A stretch of 10,491 nt of DNA. It comes from JAJBWD01 sp041821285 (lineage in GTDB: Bacteria > Bacillota > Clostridia > Clostridiales > Clostridiaceae). Position 1 is the stretch's first letter. Every line of letters begins with the position of its first letter. This document shows positions 1 to 6,276 of this stretch, piece after piece. A program made the translations under genes and the position numbers. Where the stretch lies: assembly GCA_041821285.1 (NCBI GenBank), contig JBGUER010000110.1:1-10491 (forward strand). Reading direction: 5' to 3'. The notes below the pieces were generated by a model that saw nothing but the letters and a program-made list of their open reading frames with translations, did no database searches and was not told the DNA's origin.

Positions 1-559
1 TCAACAGGCAATATACGATATGCTAGAGGGCAATATAGAAAAAAATGTAAAAAATCAAAAAGAAATGAATATATATGGAAATATTGGACAAAAATTATTT
101 ATAGAACCAGCATATTTAAAAGCAGAAAGAAATATATTAAAACTTATGATAGATGACGATATTGCTTTTAAATATATAGTAGCTAAAAATATAGATGAGT
201 TATTTGTTTTGCCTAGTCATAAAAAAATATATAGATTGATAATAAAAAATGTGAAAAAAGATAATTTTTTATTTGTTATTGAATCTCAGTGTACTGATGT
301 GGAAAGCTCAAGAGAGTGGGTGAGCATATTAAATAATAAAGTTATTTATGATAATATGCAAGAGAAGCTCATAGACGATTATATTCAGAAAATAGAAAAA
401 TATAAGTTAGAGGAGTCGAAAAGGAAAATTATGAAGCAACTTAACCAAAGCTTAATGGAAAATAATATGGATAAAGCATCCAATTTATCTAAAGAACTAG
501 AAATGATAAGAGAGAAAATTACAAGCATGAATGAAAAGGAGGTAAAAAATGGAAAATAA
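1..559 (+). CDS. dnaG: DNA primase DnaG, C-terminal part (5' end outside the window)
   Basis: The reading frame is already open at base 2 and runs to a TAA at 557-559, so only about the last 185 codons are present. What remains is the end of the core plus the helicase-binding domain: the stretch LFIEPAYLKAERNILKLM is the typical start of the DnaB/DnaC-binding domain, followed by a mostly helical, charged tail (IDDYIQKIEKYKLEESKRKI) like the C-terminal hairpin of DnaG. DnaG makes RNA primers for lagging-strand synthesis and is recruited to the fork through this domain. The catalytic TOPRIM and zinc-binding domains lie upstream of the window. The gene ends 11 bases inside rpoD (bases 549-559 are shared), and the rpoD ribosome-binding site lies within dnaG, so the two are translationally linked as in the classical macromolecular-synthesis operon. 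The identity rests on the domain and on the rpoD neighbour. Confidence 0.93.
   Translation, partial: QQAIYDMLEGNIEKNVKNQKEMNIYGNIGQKLFIEPAYLKAERNILKLMIDDDIAFKYIVAKNIDELFVLPSHKKIYRLIIKNVKKDNFLFVIESQCTDVESSREWVSILNNKVIYDNMQEKLIDDYIQKIEKYKLEESKRKIMKQLNQSLMENNMDKASNLSKELEMIREKITSMNEKEVKNGK
536..543 (+). promoter_or_regulatory. Ribosome-binding site of rpoD, inside dnaG
   Basis: AAGGAGGT is a full-length Shine-Dalgarno match lying inside the last codons of dnaG, five bases before the ATG at 549. It fixes the rpoD start within the upstream gene and shows that the two are co-translated from one mRNA. Confidence 0.85.
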
Positions 560-1631
560 AAAACAGAAACTAGATAAAGTAGATAAAATGTCAATTGTCA
601 AGAAACTTATTGATAAGGGTAAAGAGAATAAGACATTAACTTATAAAGAATTAATGAATGAATTAGAAGAGATAGATTTATCACCTGAACAAATTGAAAA
701 AATATATGAAGTGTTAGAGTCTATGGGAATAGAAGTAATAGGAGAGCTTCAGGAAGAAGGAACTGAAGAGAAAAAATTAGATTTAAGTGTTCCAGATGGA
801 GTATCTATAGATGACCCAGTAAGAATGTATCTAAAGGAAATTGGAAAGGTAGCACTACTAGATTCAAAGCAAGAAGTTGAATTGGCTAAAAGGATTGAAG
901 CAGGGGATATGGTAGCTAGGAAGAAACTTGCAGAAGCTAATTTAAGATTAGTAGTTAGTATAGCTAAAAGATATGTAGGAAGAGGAATGCTTTTTTTAGA
1001 TTTGATACAAGAAGGAAATTTAGGATTAATAAAAGCAGTTGAAAAATTTGATTATAGAAAAGGATATAAATTTAGTACCTATGCTACATGGTGGATAAGG
1101 CAAGCAATAACTAGAGCAATAGCAGATCAAGCAAGAACTATAAGAATTCCTGTACATATGGTTGAGACAATAAATAAATTAATCAGAGTTTCAAGAACTC
1201 TTCTTCAAGATTATGGAAGAGAACCGTTGCCTGAGGAAATTGCAGAAGTTATGGAAATGCCAGTGGATAAGGTTCGAGAAATAATGAAAATAGCTCAAGA
1301 ACCAGTATCATTAGAAACTCCAATAGGAGAAGAAGAAGATAGTCACCTTGGTGATTTTATTCCAGATGACGATGCATTAGCACCAGCTGAGGCAGCAGCA
1401 TTTACAATGTTAAAAGAGCAGCTTATAAATGTTTTGGATACTCTAACACCAAGGGAAGAAAAAGTTTTAAGACTTAGATTTGGTCTTGATGATGGAAGGG
1501 CTAGAACACTTGAGGAAGTTGGTAAAGAATTTAGCGTAACTAGAGAAAGAATAAGACAGATAGAAGCAAAAGCTTTAAGAAAATTAAGACATCCAAGTAG
1601 AAGTAAGAAGTTAAAAGATTATTTGGATTAG
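549..1631 (+). CDS. rpoD: RNA polymerase primary sigma factor SigA/RpoD
   Basis: 360 residues, the usual length for a Firmicute housekeeping sigma factor. A short region 1.1 (about residues 14-70) is followed by region 1.2 (DDPVRMYLKEIGKVALL, 88-104), region 2 (about 127-201), region 3 (about 205-285) and region 4 (about 296-352). Region 2 includes the RpoD-box-like LFLDLIQEGNLGLIKAVEKF and the -10-recognition and melting helix YATWWIRQAITRAIADQAR. Region 4 has the helix-turn-helix TLEEVGKEFSVTRERIRQIE that reads the -35 box. It directs core RNA polymerase to housekeeping promoters. All key regions look intact. It overlaps the end of dnaG by 11 bases and is followed at once by a small terminator. 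Its own promoter is not in the window except as possible sites inside dnaG, which I could not identify. Confidence 0.98.
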   Translation: MENKKQKLDKVDKMSIVKKLIDKGKENKTLTYKELMNELEEIDLSPEQIEKIYEVLESMGIEVIGELQEEGTEEKKLDLSVPDGVSIDDPVRMYLKEIGKVALLDSKQEVELAKRIEAGDMVARKKLAEANLRLVVSIAKRYVGRGMLFLDLIQEGNLGLIKAVEKFDYRKGYKFSTYATWWIRQAITRAIADQARTIRIPVHMVETINKLIRVSRTLLQDYGREPLPEEIAEVMEMPVDKVREIMKIAQEPVSLETPIGEEEDSHLGDFIPDDDALAPAEAAAFTMLKEQLINVLDTLTPREEKVLRLRFGLDDGRARTLEEVGKEFSVTRERIRQIEAKALRKLRHPSRSKKLKDYLD

Positions 1632-1658
1632 CACCAAGATAGGTGCTTTTTCTTTTTT
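1631..1658 (+). terminator. Small intrinsic terminator after rpoD
   Basis: GCACC (1631-1635) pairs with GGTGC (1642-1646) around a six-base loop, followed by a T-rich run 1647-1658 interrupted by one C. The first stem base is the last base of the rpoD stop codon. The stem is only five pairs and trmK begins at 1671 with no room for a promoter between, so I infer partial termination with readthrough into trmK. Confidence 0.7.
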
Positions 1659-1670
1659 AGAGGTGATTTT

Positions 1671-2357
1671 ATGGATTTAAGTATAAGACTGGAAAAAATA
1701 ATAAGTATGATAGATGAATGTGATGCTATAGCAGATATTGGGACGGACCATGGATATATACCTATTAATCTTATAGAAAAAAGTATATGCAAAAAAGTAA
1801 TAGCTGCAGATATAAATATAGGTCCGCTAGAAAAAGCAGATAAAAATATAAAAGCAGCTAGTTTAGATAATATTGAGACAAGGTTAGGTCCAGGTCTTAA
1901 TATAATAAAAAAAGGTGAAGTTAATGTTGTAATAATAGCTGGAATGGGTGGAAATCTTATTCGTGATATAATAAATGAAAACAAAGATATATTTGATTCT
2001 TTAGACTATGCAATACTTCAACCTGTTCAAAATCCAGAAATTTTGAGAAAATATTTGTATGAAAATGATTACAAAGTAATAAAAGAAGATTTAGTCATTG
2101 ACGAAAATATATTTTATGAGATAATGAAAGTAGAGAAAAGTAAATCTATTATTGAAAGTGATCCAATATACTATGAAATTCCAAGAGAATTAATCTTAAA
2201 TAATCATCCTTTAATCAGAGAATATATAGAAAGTAAAATCTCATATAATGAAAATGTTATAAATTATATAAAAAGTGAATCTATTTCTTCTATGAATAGA
2301 AAAAAAGAATTAAAGATTAAAATAGATAAACTCAAGGAGCTATTACAATGTCTATAA
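1671..2357 (+). CDS. trmK: tRNA (adenine(22)-N(1))-methyltransferase TrmK
   Basis: 228 residues, normal for the TrmK (YqfN) family, which uses S-adenosylmethionine to methylate N1 of A22 in the D-arm of tRNAs in Gram-positive bacteria. The class I methyltransferase core is visible: SAM-binding motif I ADIGTDHGYIPINLI (residues 21-35), the acidic end of the next strand VIAADIN (43-49), and IIAGMGGNLIRDII (88-101), a family signature near the active site. These are followed by YAILQPVQNPEILRKYL (113-129). The C-terminal part is a lysine-rich helical arm (about 183-225), as in family members. The start has an AGAGGTGA ribosome-binding site at 1659-1666. The gene shares its last ten bases with nif3. 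The sigA-trmK-nif3 order matches the known Firmicute arrangement, and expression probably comes by readthrough from rpoD or from a promoter inside it. Confidence 0.93.
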   Translation: MDLSIRLEKIISMIDECDAIADIGTDHGYIPINLIEKSICKKVIAADINIGPLEKADKNIKAASLDNIETRLGPGLNIIKKGEVNVVIIAGMGGNLIRDIINENKDIFDSLDYAILQPVQNPEILRKYLYENDYKVIKEDLVIDENIFYEIMKVEKSKSIIESDPIYYEIPRELILNNHPLIREYIESKISYNENVINYIKSESISSMNRKKELKIKIDKLKELLQCL

Positions 2358-3145
2358 AAATATTAGATATTAAAAATAGAATAGATGAGCTTGTACCTTT
2401 AGAATATAAGGAAAGTTATGACAATGTAGGATTAATGGTAGGAAAATCAGATGTTACAGTAACTAATGTTTTGATAGCGTTGGATTGTACATTAGATGTG
2501 ATAGACGAAGCTATACAAAACGATTGTAATTTAATAATAACACATCATCCTATATTATTTAAAAGACCATATAATATTACAGATGAAACATTGCTCGGGA
2601 AAAAATTAATAAAACTTATTGAAAATGAAATAGGAGTTTATTCTAGTCATACAAATTTAGATTCAATAAATGATGGATTAAATTTTAAACTAATGGGTAT
2701 TTTAGGCTATAGTAAGTGTGAAATTATAGATAAAACTAGTGAAAACTCAGGGATAGGAAGAATAGCAACTCTAGAAAACCCAATTTTATTAAGCAAAGTA
2801 ATAGAAAATCTTAAATCTAAATTAAATATTCCTATGCTTAGATATTCTGCTAATGAAGATAAAATCATAAAAAGATTAGCAGTGATAAATGGAAGTGGAC
2901 AGGATTATTTTGAAAAGGCAAAATCTATGGGTGCGGATTGCATCATAACTGGTGATACAAGTTATCATTATGTTCTGGATTATAAAGAAGAAGGTATAGC
3001 TATTATTGATGCAGAACACTTTTATACTGAGTGGGAGTCATTTAAATTATTTGGTGAGTTATTAGAAAAAGAATTCAAAAATATGGGTTTTAATAATCGT
3101 GTTATTGTATCTTTAAAATCAAATAATCCCTATAAATATAAGTAG
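2348..3145 (+). CDS. Nif3-like dinuclear metal centre protein (YqfO/YbgI family, short form)
   Basis: 265 residues, the size of the short Nif3 form (E. coli YbgI class). It lacks the PII/CutA-like insert that makes B. subtilis YqfO about 370 residues. The metal-site ligands of the family can be followed: His66-His67 in ITHHPILF, His101 and Asp105 in SSHTNLD, and His224 and Glu228 in DAEHFYTEW, with the same four-residue spacings as in YbgI. Members form toroidal hexamers with two metal ions per subunit. Some databases call them 'GTP cyclohydrolase I type 2', but the physiological substrate is not settled, so I give no reaction. The ATG has AAGGAG at 2334-2339. It overlaps trmK by ten bases, so the pair is translationally coupled, and a strong terminator follows directly. 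Confidence 0.92.
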   Translation: MSIKILDIKNRIDELVPLEYKESYDNVGLMVGKSDVTVTNVLIALDCTLDVIDEAIQNDCNLIITHHPILFKRPYNITDETLLGKKLIKLIENEIGVYSSHTNLDSINDGLNFKLMGILGYSKCEIIDKTSENSGIGRIATLENPILLSKVIENLKSKLNIPMLRYSANEDKIIKRLAVINGSGQDYFEKAKSMGADCIITGDTSYHYVLDYKEEGIAIIDAEHFYTEWESFKLFGELLEKEFKNMGFNNRVIVSLKSNNPYKYK

Positions 3146-3174
3146 AAATAACTCATGTTTATTTCTACTTTTTT
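3141..3174 (+). terminator. Strong intrinsic terminator after nif3
   Basis: AGTAGAAATA (3141-3150) pairs perfectly with TATTTCTACT (3160-3169), followed by six Ts (3169-3174). The left arm contains the nif3 stop codon (3143-3145), so the hairpin starts before the coding sequence has ended. It closes the dnaG-rpoD-trmK-nif3 transcription unit. Confidence 0.85.
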
Positions 3175-3193
3175 AAGAGAAAAAGCAATTTAT

Positions 3194-3222
3194 TTTATTA
3201 TGTATTTTGAAAATTGTATAAT
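3194..3222 (+). promoter_or_regulatory. Probable sigma-A promoter for the zinc-ribbon gene
   Basis: A perfect TATAAT lies at 3217-3222, about 70 bases upstream of the ATG at 3293. The -35 region at 17-base spacing (3194-3199, TTTATT) is a poor match. The preceding terminator makes some promoter in this gap likely, but the exact site is uncertain. Confidence 0.4.
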
Positions 3223-3292
3223 TAATTGTTTTAAAGCTTAAAATAGATAATAAATGGAATAATAAAAATTATTAAAACTTTAGGAGGAAACA

Positions 3293-4006
3293 ATGAAATA
3301 TAATGAAAAGCTATTAGAATTACAGATGGTACATACTAATATATCTAATTTAAACGTAGTTATTAGTAAAAATTGTAAGCTTAAAAATTTAAGAAATTTA
3401 AAATCTAAGTTTGAAGAATACAAAATTAAATACATAACTTTAAATAAAGAACTTAAAAAAATCCAACAAGAGAAAGAAAGTTGCACTGCTGATTTAGAAG
3501 TTGATTCTACTGAATTAAAAGAATTAGAATTTGAACTATATAATGAATCTGGTTCTGATTTAAAATTAATAGAAAACAGAGAAAGCAAAATTAGTTCTTT
3601 AAAAGTAATAAATGAAAAAAAAGAAGAAGCTTTATTAGTATTAATGGAAGAAGAAACTAGATTAAATAATGAAATAACAGAAATAAAAAAACTAGTGGAA
3701 GATATAAAAAAGAATTATTTTAAAACTAAAAAAACCATATTAAAAGAAATTGAAATGGCAAAAAAAGAAATAGTAAGAGCAAATAAAGCAAAAGATAAAA
3801 TAGAAAAAGAGCTTCCAAGTGATATATTAGATTTGTTTAATAATTTAATAGAGGTTAAAAAGGTAGCGGTAGTTATATTGAAAAATAGAACATGTAGTGG
3901 TTGTAAAATGGCAGTATCATCAATGACATATGATGATTTTATAAAAAAACAAGAAATGGTTTTTTGTGATAATTGTGGTAGAATAGTAGCAGGTAGTGAA
4001 GAATAG
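3293..4006 (+). CDS. Coiled-coil protein with C-terminal C4 zinc ribbon (zf-RING_7 family)
   Basis: 237 residues. About residues 35-175 are rich in Lys/Glu/Leu with heptad-like spacing and predict a long antiparallel coiled coil. The C-terminus is a compact zinc ribbon with Cys201-x2-Cys204 (CSGC) and Cys225-x2-Cys228 (CDNC), separated by 20 residues. This is the architecture of the PF02591 family, whose studied member in Helicobacter (HP0958) binds RpoN and a flagellin mRNA. In clostridia the role is unknown, though nucleic-acid or protein bridging is plausible. The ATG has AGGAGG at 3282-3287, and the gene is a single transcription unit between two terminators. The location between nif3 and rnpB is, as far as I recall, common in clostridia. 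Family assignment is secure; function is not. Confidence 0.88.
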   Translation: MKYNEKLLELQMVHTNISNLNVVISKNCKLKNLRNLKSKFEEYKIKYITLNKELKKIQQEKESCTADLEVDSTELKELEFELYNESGSDLKLIENRESKISSLKVINEKKEEALLVLMEEETRLNNEITEIKKLVEDIKKNYFKTKKTILKEIEMAKKEIVRANKAKDKIEKELPSDILDLFNNLIEVKKVAVVILKNRTCSGCKMAVSSMTYDDFIKKQEMVFCDNCGRIVAGSEE

Positions 4007-4016
4007 AAATTAAGAA

Positions 4017-4046
4017 CCTGAGTAGGTGTTCCTATTCAGGCTTTTT
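4017..4046 (+). terminator. Intrinsic terminator between the convergent zinc-ribbon and IIB genes
   Basis: CCTGAGTAGG (4017-4026) pairs with CCTATTCAGG (4031-4040), ten pairs including one G-U, around the loop TGTT, followed by CTTTTT (4041-4046). It ends the plus-strand gene. On the minus strand the same hairpin is followed by a moderately T-rich stretch (complement of 3999-4016), so it may also serve the IIB gene. Confidence 0.85.
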
Positions 4047-4049
4047 ATA

Positions 4050-4343
4050 TTATTTGTTTTTCAGTATATACATTTTAATTTTTTCCTCTATTTCTTGGTC
4101 AGATAATAAATTTTTTATTGGTATAATTATTGTTCCGTTTTTAACAGCATTTTCGAAAGTATCTTTAAAAGTTTCTGAACAAAAAACAAAATCATAGGAT
4201 GAAGTCTGAGATATAGCTTCTTTTACACTGGTGTGCTTTACAATTGCTTCAATACCTAAATCTTTAAATGTTTTTTCTATTTTTATTTTTATTATTTGAC
4301 TTGAACTAACGCCATTACCGCATGCGGCTATTACTTTCAACAT
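4050..4343 (-). CDS. PTS IIB component, ascorbate (UlaB/SgaB) type, orphan
   Basis: 97 residues, the full length of a small PTS IIB protein of the lactose/cellobiose-IIB fold as used in the ascorbate/galactitol families. The phosphocysteine loop is at the N-terminus, AACGNGVSSSQIIKIKIEK, with Cys8 as the expected phosphorylation site. E. coli UlaB has CGNGQGSS at this point, so here the second loop glycine is Ser13. Similarity to UlaB continues through the helix and the IPIKNLLS stretch near the end (about residues 74-81). In a PTS, IIB passes phosphate from IIA to the sugar carried by membrane IIC. Neither IIA nor IIC is in the window. The ATG has AAAGGAGGA (complement of 4350-4358). The gene lies against the direction of all its neighbours and has its own promoter. 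The role may be an orphan transporter subunit or a regulatory phosphoprotein; the sequence does not decide. Confidence 0.85.
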   Translation of the reverse strand: MLKVIAACGNGVSSSQIIKIKIEKTFKDLGIEAIVKHTSVKEAISQTSSYDFVFCSETFKDTFENAVKNGTIIIPIKNLLSDQEIEEKIKMYILKNK

Positions 4344-4403
4344 ATATTGTTCCTCCTTTATGTAGAAAATTTATGATTCTAAAATATATTTATCTATACT
4401 TAT

Positions 4404-4432
4404 AAGATAACAATTTTCAATTTTTATGTCAA
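4404..4432 (-). promoter_or_regulatory. Near-consensus sigma-A promoter for the IIB gene
   Basis: On the minus strand a perfect TTGACA (complement of 4427-4432) is followed after 17 bases by TATCTT (complement of 4404-4409), preceded by TGT as an extended -10. Transcription would start near 4397, about 54 bases before the ATG. This is one of the best promoter matches in the window. Confidence 0.75.
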
Positions 4433-4469
4433 TATATTTCCCATATTTATTTCTATCAATATATTTTAT

Positions 4470-4498
4470 TTGATTTTATTTTGTATTTATGCTAATAT
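4470..4498 (+). promoter_or_regulatory. Sigma-A promoter of rnpB
   Basis: TTGATT (4470-4475), a 17-base spacer, and TAATAT (4493-4498) preceded by TGC (extended -10). The predicted start near 4505 coincides with the first base of the RNase P RNA P1 helix, which supports the call. It lies back to back with the IIB promoter, the two -35 boxes being 37 bases apart. Confidence 0.65.
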
Positions 4499-4503
4499 TA
4501 ATT

Positions 4504-4863
4504 TGCGAGTAAGCCAGATGGTCGCTGCTCTTTTTATAAGAGGAGAGGAAAGTCCGAGCTCCATAGGGCGGGGTGCTGGGTAACTCCCAGTGGAGGCGAC
4601 TCTAAGGAAAGTGCAACAGAGATATACCGCCAGATATTTTAGATTTCTATTATATTTGGTAAGGGTGGAAAGGCGAGGTAAGAGCTCACCAGCACTTAGG
4701 TGATTAAGTGGCTATGTAAACCCCATCTGGAGCAAGATCAAATAGGAAGGCGTGAAAAAGTGGCCCGCTTTGCCTTCGGGTGTATCGCTTGAGTCTAATT
4801 GGTAACAATAGACCTAGATAGATGACTGTCAAATACAGAACTCGGCTTATAGGTTTACTCGTA
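4504..4863 (+). ncRNA. rnpB: RNase P RNA, bacterial class A
   Basis: Catalytic RNA that removes 5' leaders from pre-tRNAs, about 360 bases. The conserved core is plain: GAGGAAAGTCCGAGCTCCAT and TAGGGC near the 5' side (P4 and CR-I), AGTGCAACAGAGA (CR-II), GGAAAGGCGAGGTAAGAGC (CR-III), GGAGCAAGATCAAATAGG (CR-IV) and ACAGAACTCGGCTTATAG (CR-V with the other side of P4). P1 closes the ends, GCGAGTAA (4505-4512) with TTACTCGT (4855-4862). The P16/P17/P6 arm around 4744-4785 follows the E. coli (class A) layout and not that of B. subtilis class B. P3 is reduced to a small hairpin around CTCTT/AAGAG (4529-4543). The L15 loop reads TATGTAAAC (4713-4721) where E. coli has CGGTAAAC, so the GGU that pairs with the tRNA CCA end appears changed. 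Confidence 0.96.
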
Positions 4864-4876
4864 TATAATGAATTAA

Positions 4877-4902
4877 ACATCCAACTTTGTTGGGTGTTTT
4901 TT
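4877..4902 (+). terminator. Intrinsic terminator of rnpB
   Basis: ACATCCAAC (4877-4885) pairs with GTTGGGTGT (4889-4897) with one G-U and a three-base TTT loop, followed by six Ts (4897-4902). It lies 14 bases after the end of P1. Confidence 0.9.
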
Positions 4903-4980
4903 ATTTATAAAAAAATGTATAAAAGGATTTAAACTGCAAACAATAATTTTAAAGAATAAATATAGATCAGAGGTGTTTTT

Positions 4981-5628
4981 TTGAAAAAATTATTATATAT
5001 TCCGGTAAACTCTAAGGCAGAGGTTGATTCAGTAAGTAAAACTGTTGGAAGAGCTTTTGTAAATAAGTTTTTAGAAAGAAATAAAGATTGCGAACTTATG
5101 GAATTAGACTTATATAATGAGGATATTCCAGAAATTAATCACAAATATTTTAAAGGAAGGGCTGAAACAGTTTCGGGACCAGAATATGATGCGTTAAGTC
5201 AAGAAGATAAAATGGTAGTGGACAGAATAAATCAGCTTTGCGATCAATTTATAAGTGCTGATTATTATGTGATAGCAGCACCTATGTGGAGTGTGATGTT
5301 CCCTTCAAGGTTAAAGAGATATATAGATTGCATAATATTACTTGATAAAGTTATTAAAGTTTCTCCTGAAGAGGTAAAAGGGCTTTTAGATGACAAGGAA
5401 AGAAAAATGGTATATATTCAATCTTCAGGTGGAGAGTATCCTATGCTTTTTTCTAGTAAATTCAATCATGGCGTAAATTATTTTCATGATATATTTAAAT
5501 TTTTAGGGATAAAAAAATTCGAAAAACTTATGGTAGAAGGAGTTGATATGGCTAATATTGGGAAAGAAGTTGCTATAGAAAAGGCACTAGAAGATATGGA
5601 AGATATAATAACCAATATGTCAGAATAA
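4981..5628 (+). CDS. FMN-dependent NADH oxidoreductase, azoreductase (AzoR) type
   Basis: 215 residues with a flavodoxin-like fold throughout. The N-terminal strand and phosphate loop region are KLLYIPVNSKAEVDSVSK (residues 3-20), then ELDLYNEDIPEIN (41-53). The FMN/active-site loop AAPMWSVMFPSRLKRYIDCI (99-118) corresponds to APMYNFxxPxxLKxYxDxI of AzoR. A second loop is QSSGGEYP (147-154). Such enzymes reduce quinones, azo dyes and nitro compounds with NAD(P)H through FMN; the physiological substrate is not deducible. The start is TTG at 4981, because CAGAGGTG (4969-4976) lies just ahead and the family N-terminus begins exactly there. No in-frame ATG fits. I found no convincing promoter in 4903-4980, and a terminator closes the gene. 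It is next to two chromate-transporter genes but in a separate transcription unit. Confidence 0.85.
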   Translation: MKKLLYIPVNSKAEVDSVSKTVGRAFVNKFLERNKDCELMELDLYNEDIPEINHKYFKGRAETVSGPEYDALSQEDKMVVDRINQLCDQFISADYYVIAAPMWSVMFPSRLKRYIDCIILLDKVIKVSPEEVKGLLDDKERKMVYIQSSGGEYPMLFSSKFNHGVNYFHDIFKFLGIKKFEKLMVEGVDMANIGKEVAIEKALEDMEDIITNMSE

Positions 5629-5656
5629 AACAAGGTTAATCCTTGTTTTTTCTTTG
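5627..5656 (+). terminator. Intrinsic terminator after the azoreductase gene
   Basis: AAAACAAGG (5627-5635) pairs with CCTTGTTTT (5641-5649) around TTAAT, followed by a T-rich tract. The left arm begins inside the TAA stop codon. Confidence 0.85.
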
Positions 5657-5669
5657 TATATTATTAATT

Positions 5670-5698
5670 ATGCAATGGTTTCATTTATTTGGTATAAT
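5670..5698 (+). promoter_or_regulatory. Extended -10 promoter of the chromate-transporter pair
   Basis: A perfect TATAAT at 5693-5698 is preceded by TGG (5690-5692), an extended -10. The -35 position at 17-base spacing reads ATGCAA and is weak, as is common with extended -10 promoters. Start predicted near 5705, giving a short leader of about 23 bases. Confidence 0.7.
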
Positions 5699-5727
5699 AT
5701 TTTATATAAAGAAAATAGGAGGAAATC

Positions 5728-6276
5728 ATGAAAAGATTATGGCAATTATTTTCAACTTTTTTTAGAATTGGCGCATTTACCTTTGGAGGAGGATATGCAA
5801 TGCTTCCTATATTACAAAGGGAAATAGTAGAAGAAAAAAAATGGGCGACAGATGAAGAAGTTTTAGATTATTATGCTATAGGCCAATCGACACCAGGAAT
5901 TATAGCTATTAATACAGCTACATTCGTAGGATATAAGGTAGCTGGTATTTCAGGTGCTTTAGTAGCAACTATTGGAATGGTTGTGCCATCACTTATAATA
6001 ATTATATCTATTTTTTCTTTCTTCAAACAATTTGAAAATTCTCCTATAGTTCAAAGTGCATTCAAAGGAATAAGTTCAGCTGTTGTAGCGCTGCTTATAT
6101 ATTCTATTTATAAAATGGCATCTAAATCTATTTTGGATTATATAGGATATATTATTTTTATTTTCTCCTTTATATTTATAGCATTTACTAGTTATTCTCC
6201 TATATGGGTAGTTATAGCTTCAGCTATAACAGGAATGATATTAAGAGGCAGGGGGATAAAACATGATATATCTTAA
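5728..6276 (+). CDS. Chromate transporter, short-chain CHR protein, first of a pair
   Basis: 182 residues, one CHR domain (PF02417), the size of the short-chain CHR proteins that work in pairs, in contrast to the roughly 400-residue ChrA fusions. The family signature is near the start: FRIGAFTFGGGYAMLPILQR (residues 12-31), then AIGQSTPGIIAINTATFVGY (50-69) and MVVPSLIII (84-92). Four to six hydrophobic segments follow, so it is an inner-membrane protein. ChrA proteins export chromate, and some family members may move other oxyanions such as sulfate. AGGAGG at 5717-5722 supports the ATG. The gene overlaps its partner by 14 bases, so the two products are made together and probably form a heterodimer, as known for YwrA/YwrB of B. 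subtilis. The true substrate here is inferred from the family. Confidence 0.9.
   Translation: MKRLWQLFSTFFRIGAFTFGGGYAMLPILQREIVEEKKWATDEEVLDYYAIGQSTPGIIAINTATFVGYKVAGISGALVATIGMVVPSLIIIISIFSFFKQFENSPIVQSAFKGISSAVVALLIYSIYKMASKSILDYIGYIIFIFSFIFIAFTSYSPIWVVIASAITGMILRGRGIKHDIS

Noticed and set aside
1628..1984. Minus-strand open frame of 118 codons opposite trmK
   Set aside because: It lies entirely over a clearly recognisable methyltransferase, reads as a hydrophobic Ile/Ser/Phe-rich sequence typical of the complement of AT-rich coding DNA, and has no family motif.
3280..3588. Minus-strand open frame of 102 codons opposite the zinc-ribbon gene
   Set aside because: Ser/Phe/Leu-rich complement of a Lys/Glu coiled-coil gene, starting inside that gene and running over its ribosome-binding site; no recognisable domain.
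4361..4469. AT-rich stretch between the IIB gene and rnpB, examined for a small gene, riboswitch or CRISPR-like repeats
   Set aside because: Apart from the divergent promoters I see no stable hairpin series, direct repeats or reading frame with a ribosome-binding site.
4903..4980. Possible promoter for the azoreductase gene (TATAAA at 4917-4922)
   Set aside because: A -10-like match exists but no acceptable -35; the expected place falls within the rnpB terminator hairpin. AT-rich DNA gives such matches by chance, so I left it unannotated.
5690..5701. Shared TGGTAYAATATT at the chromate-transporter and binding-protein promoters (5690 and 8265), considered as a regulator site
   Set aside because: It is explained by both being extended -10 sigma-A elements; no further shared sequence flanks them.
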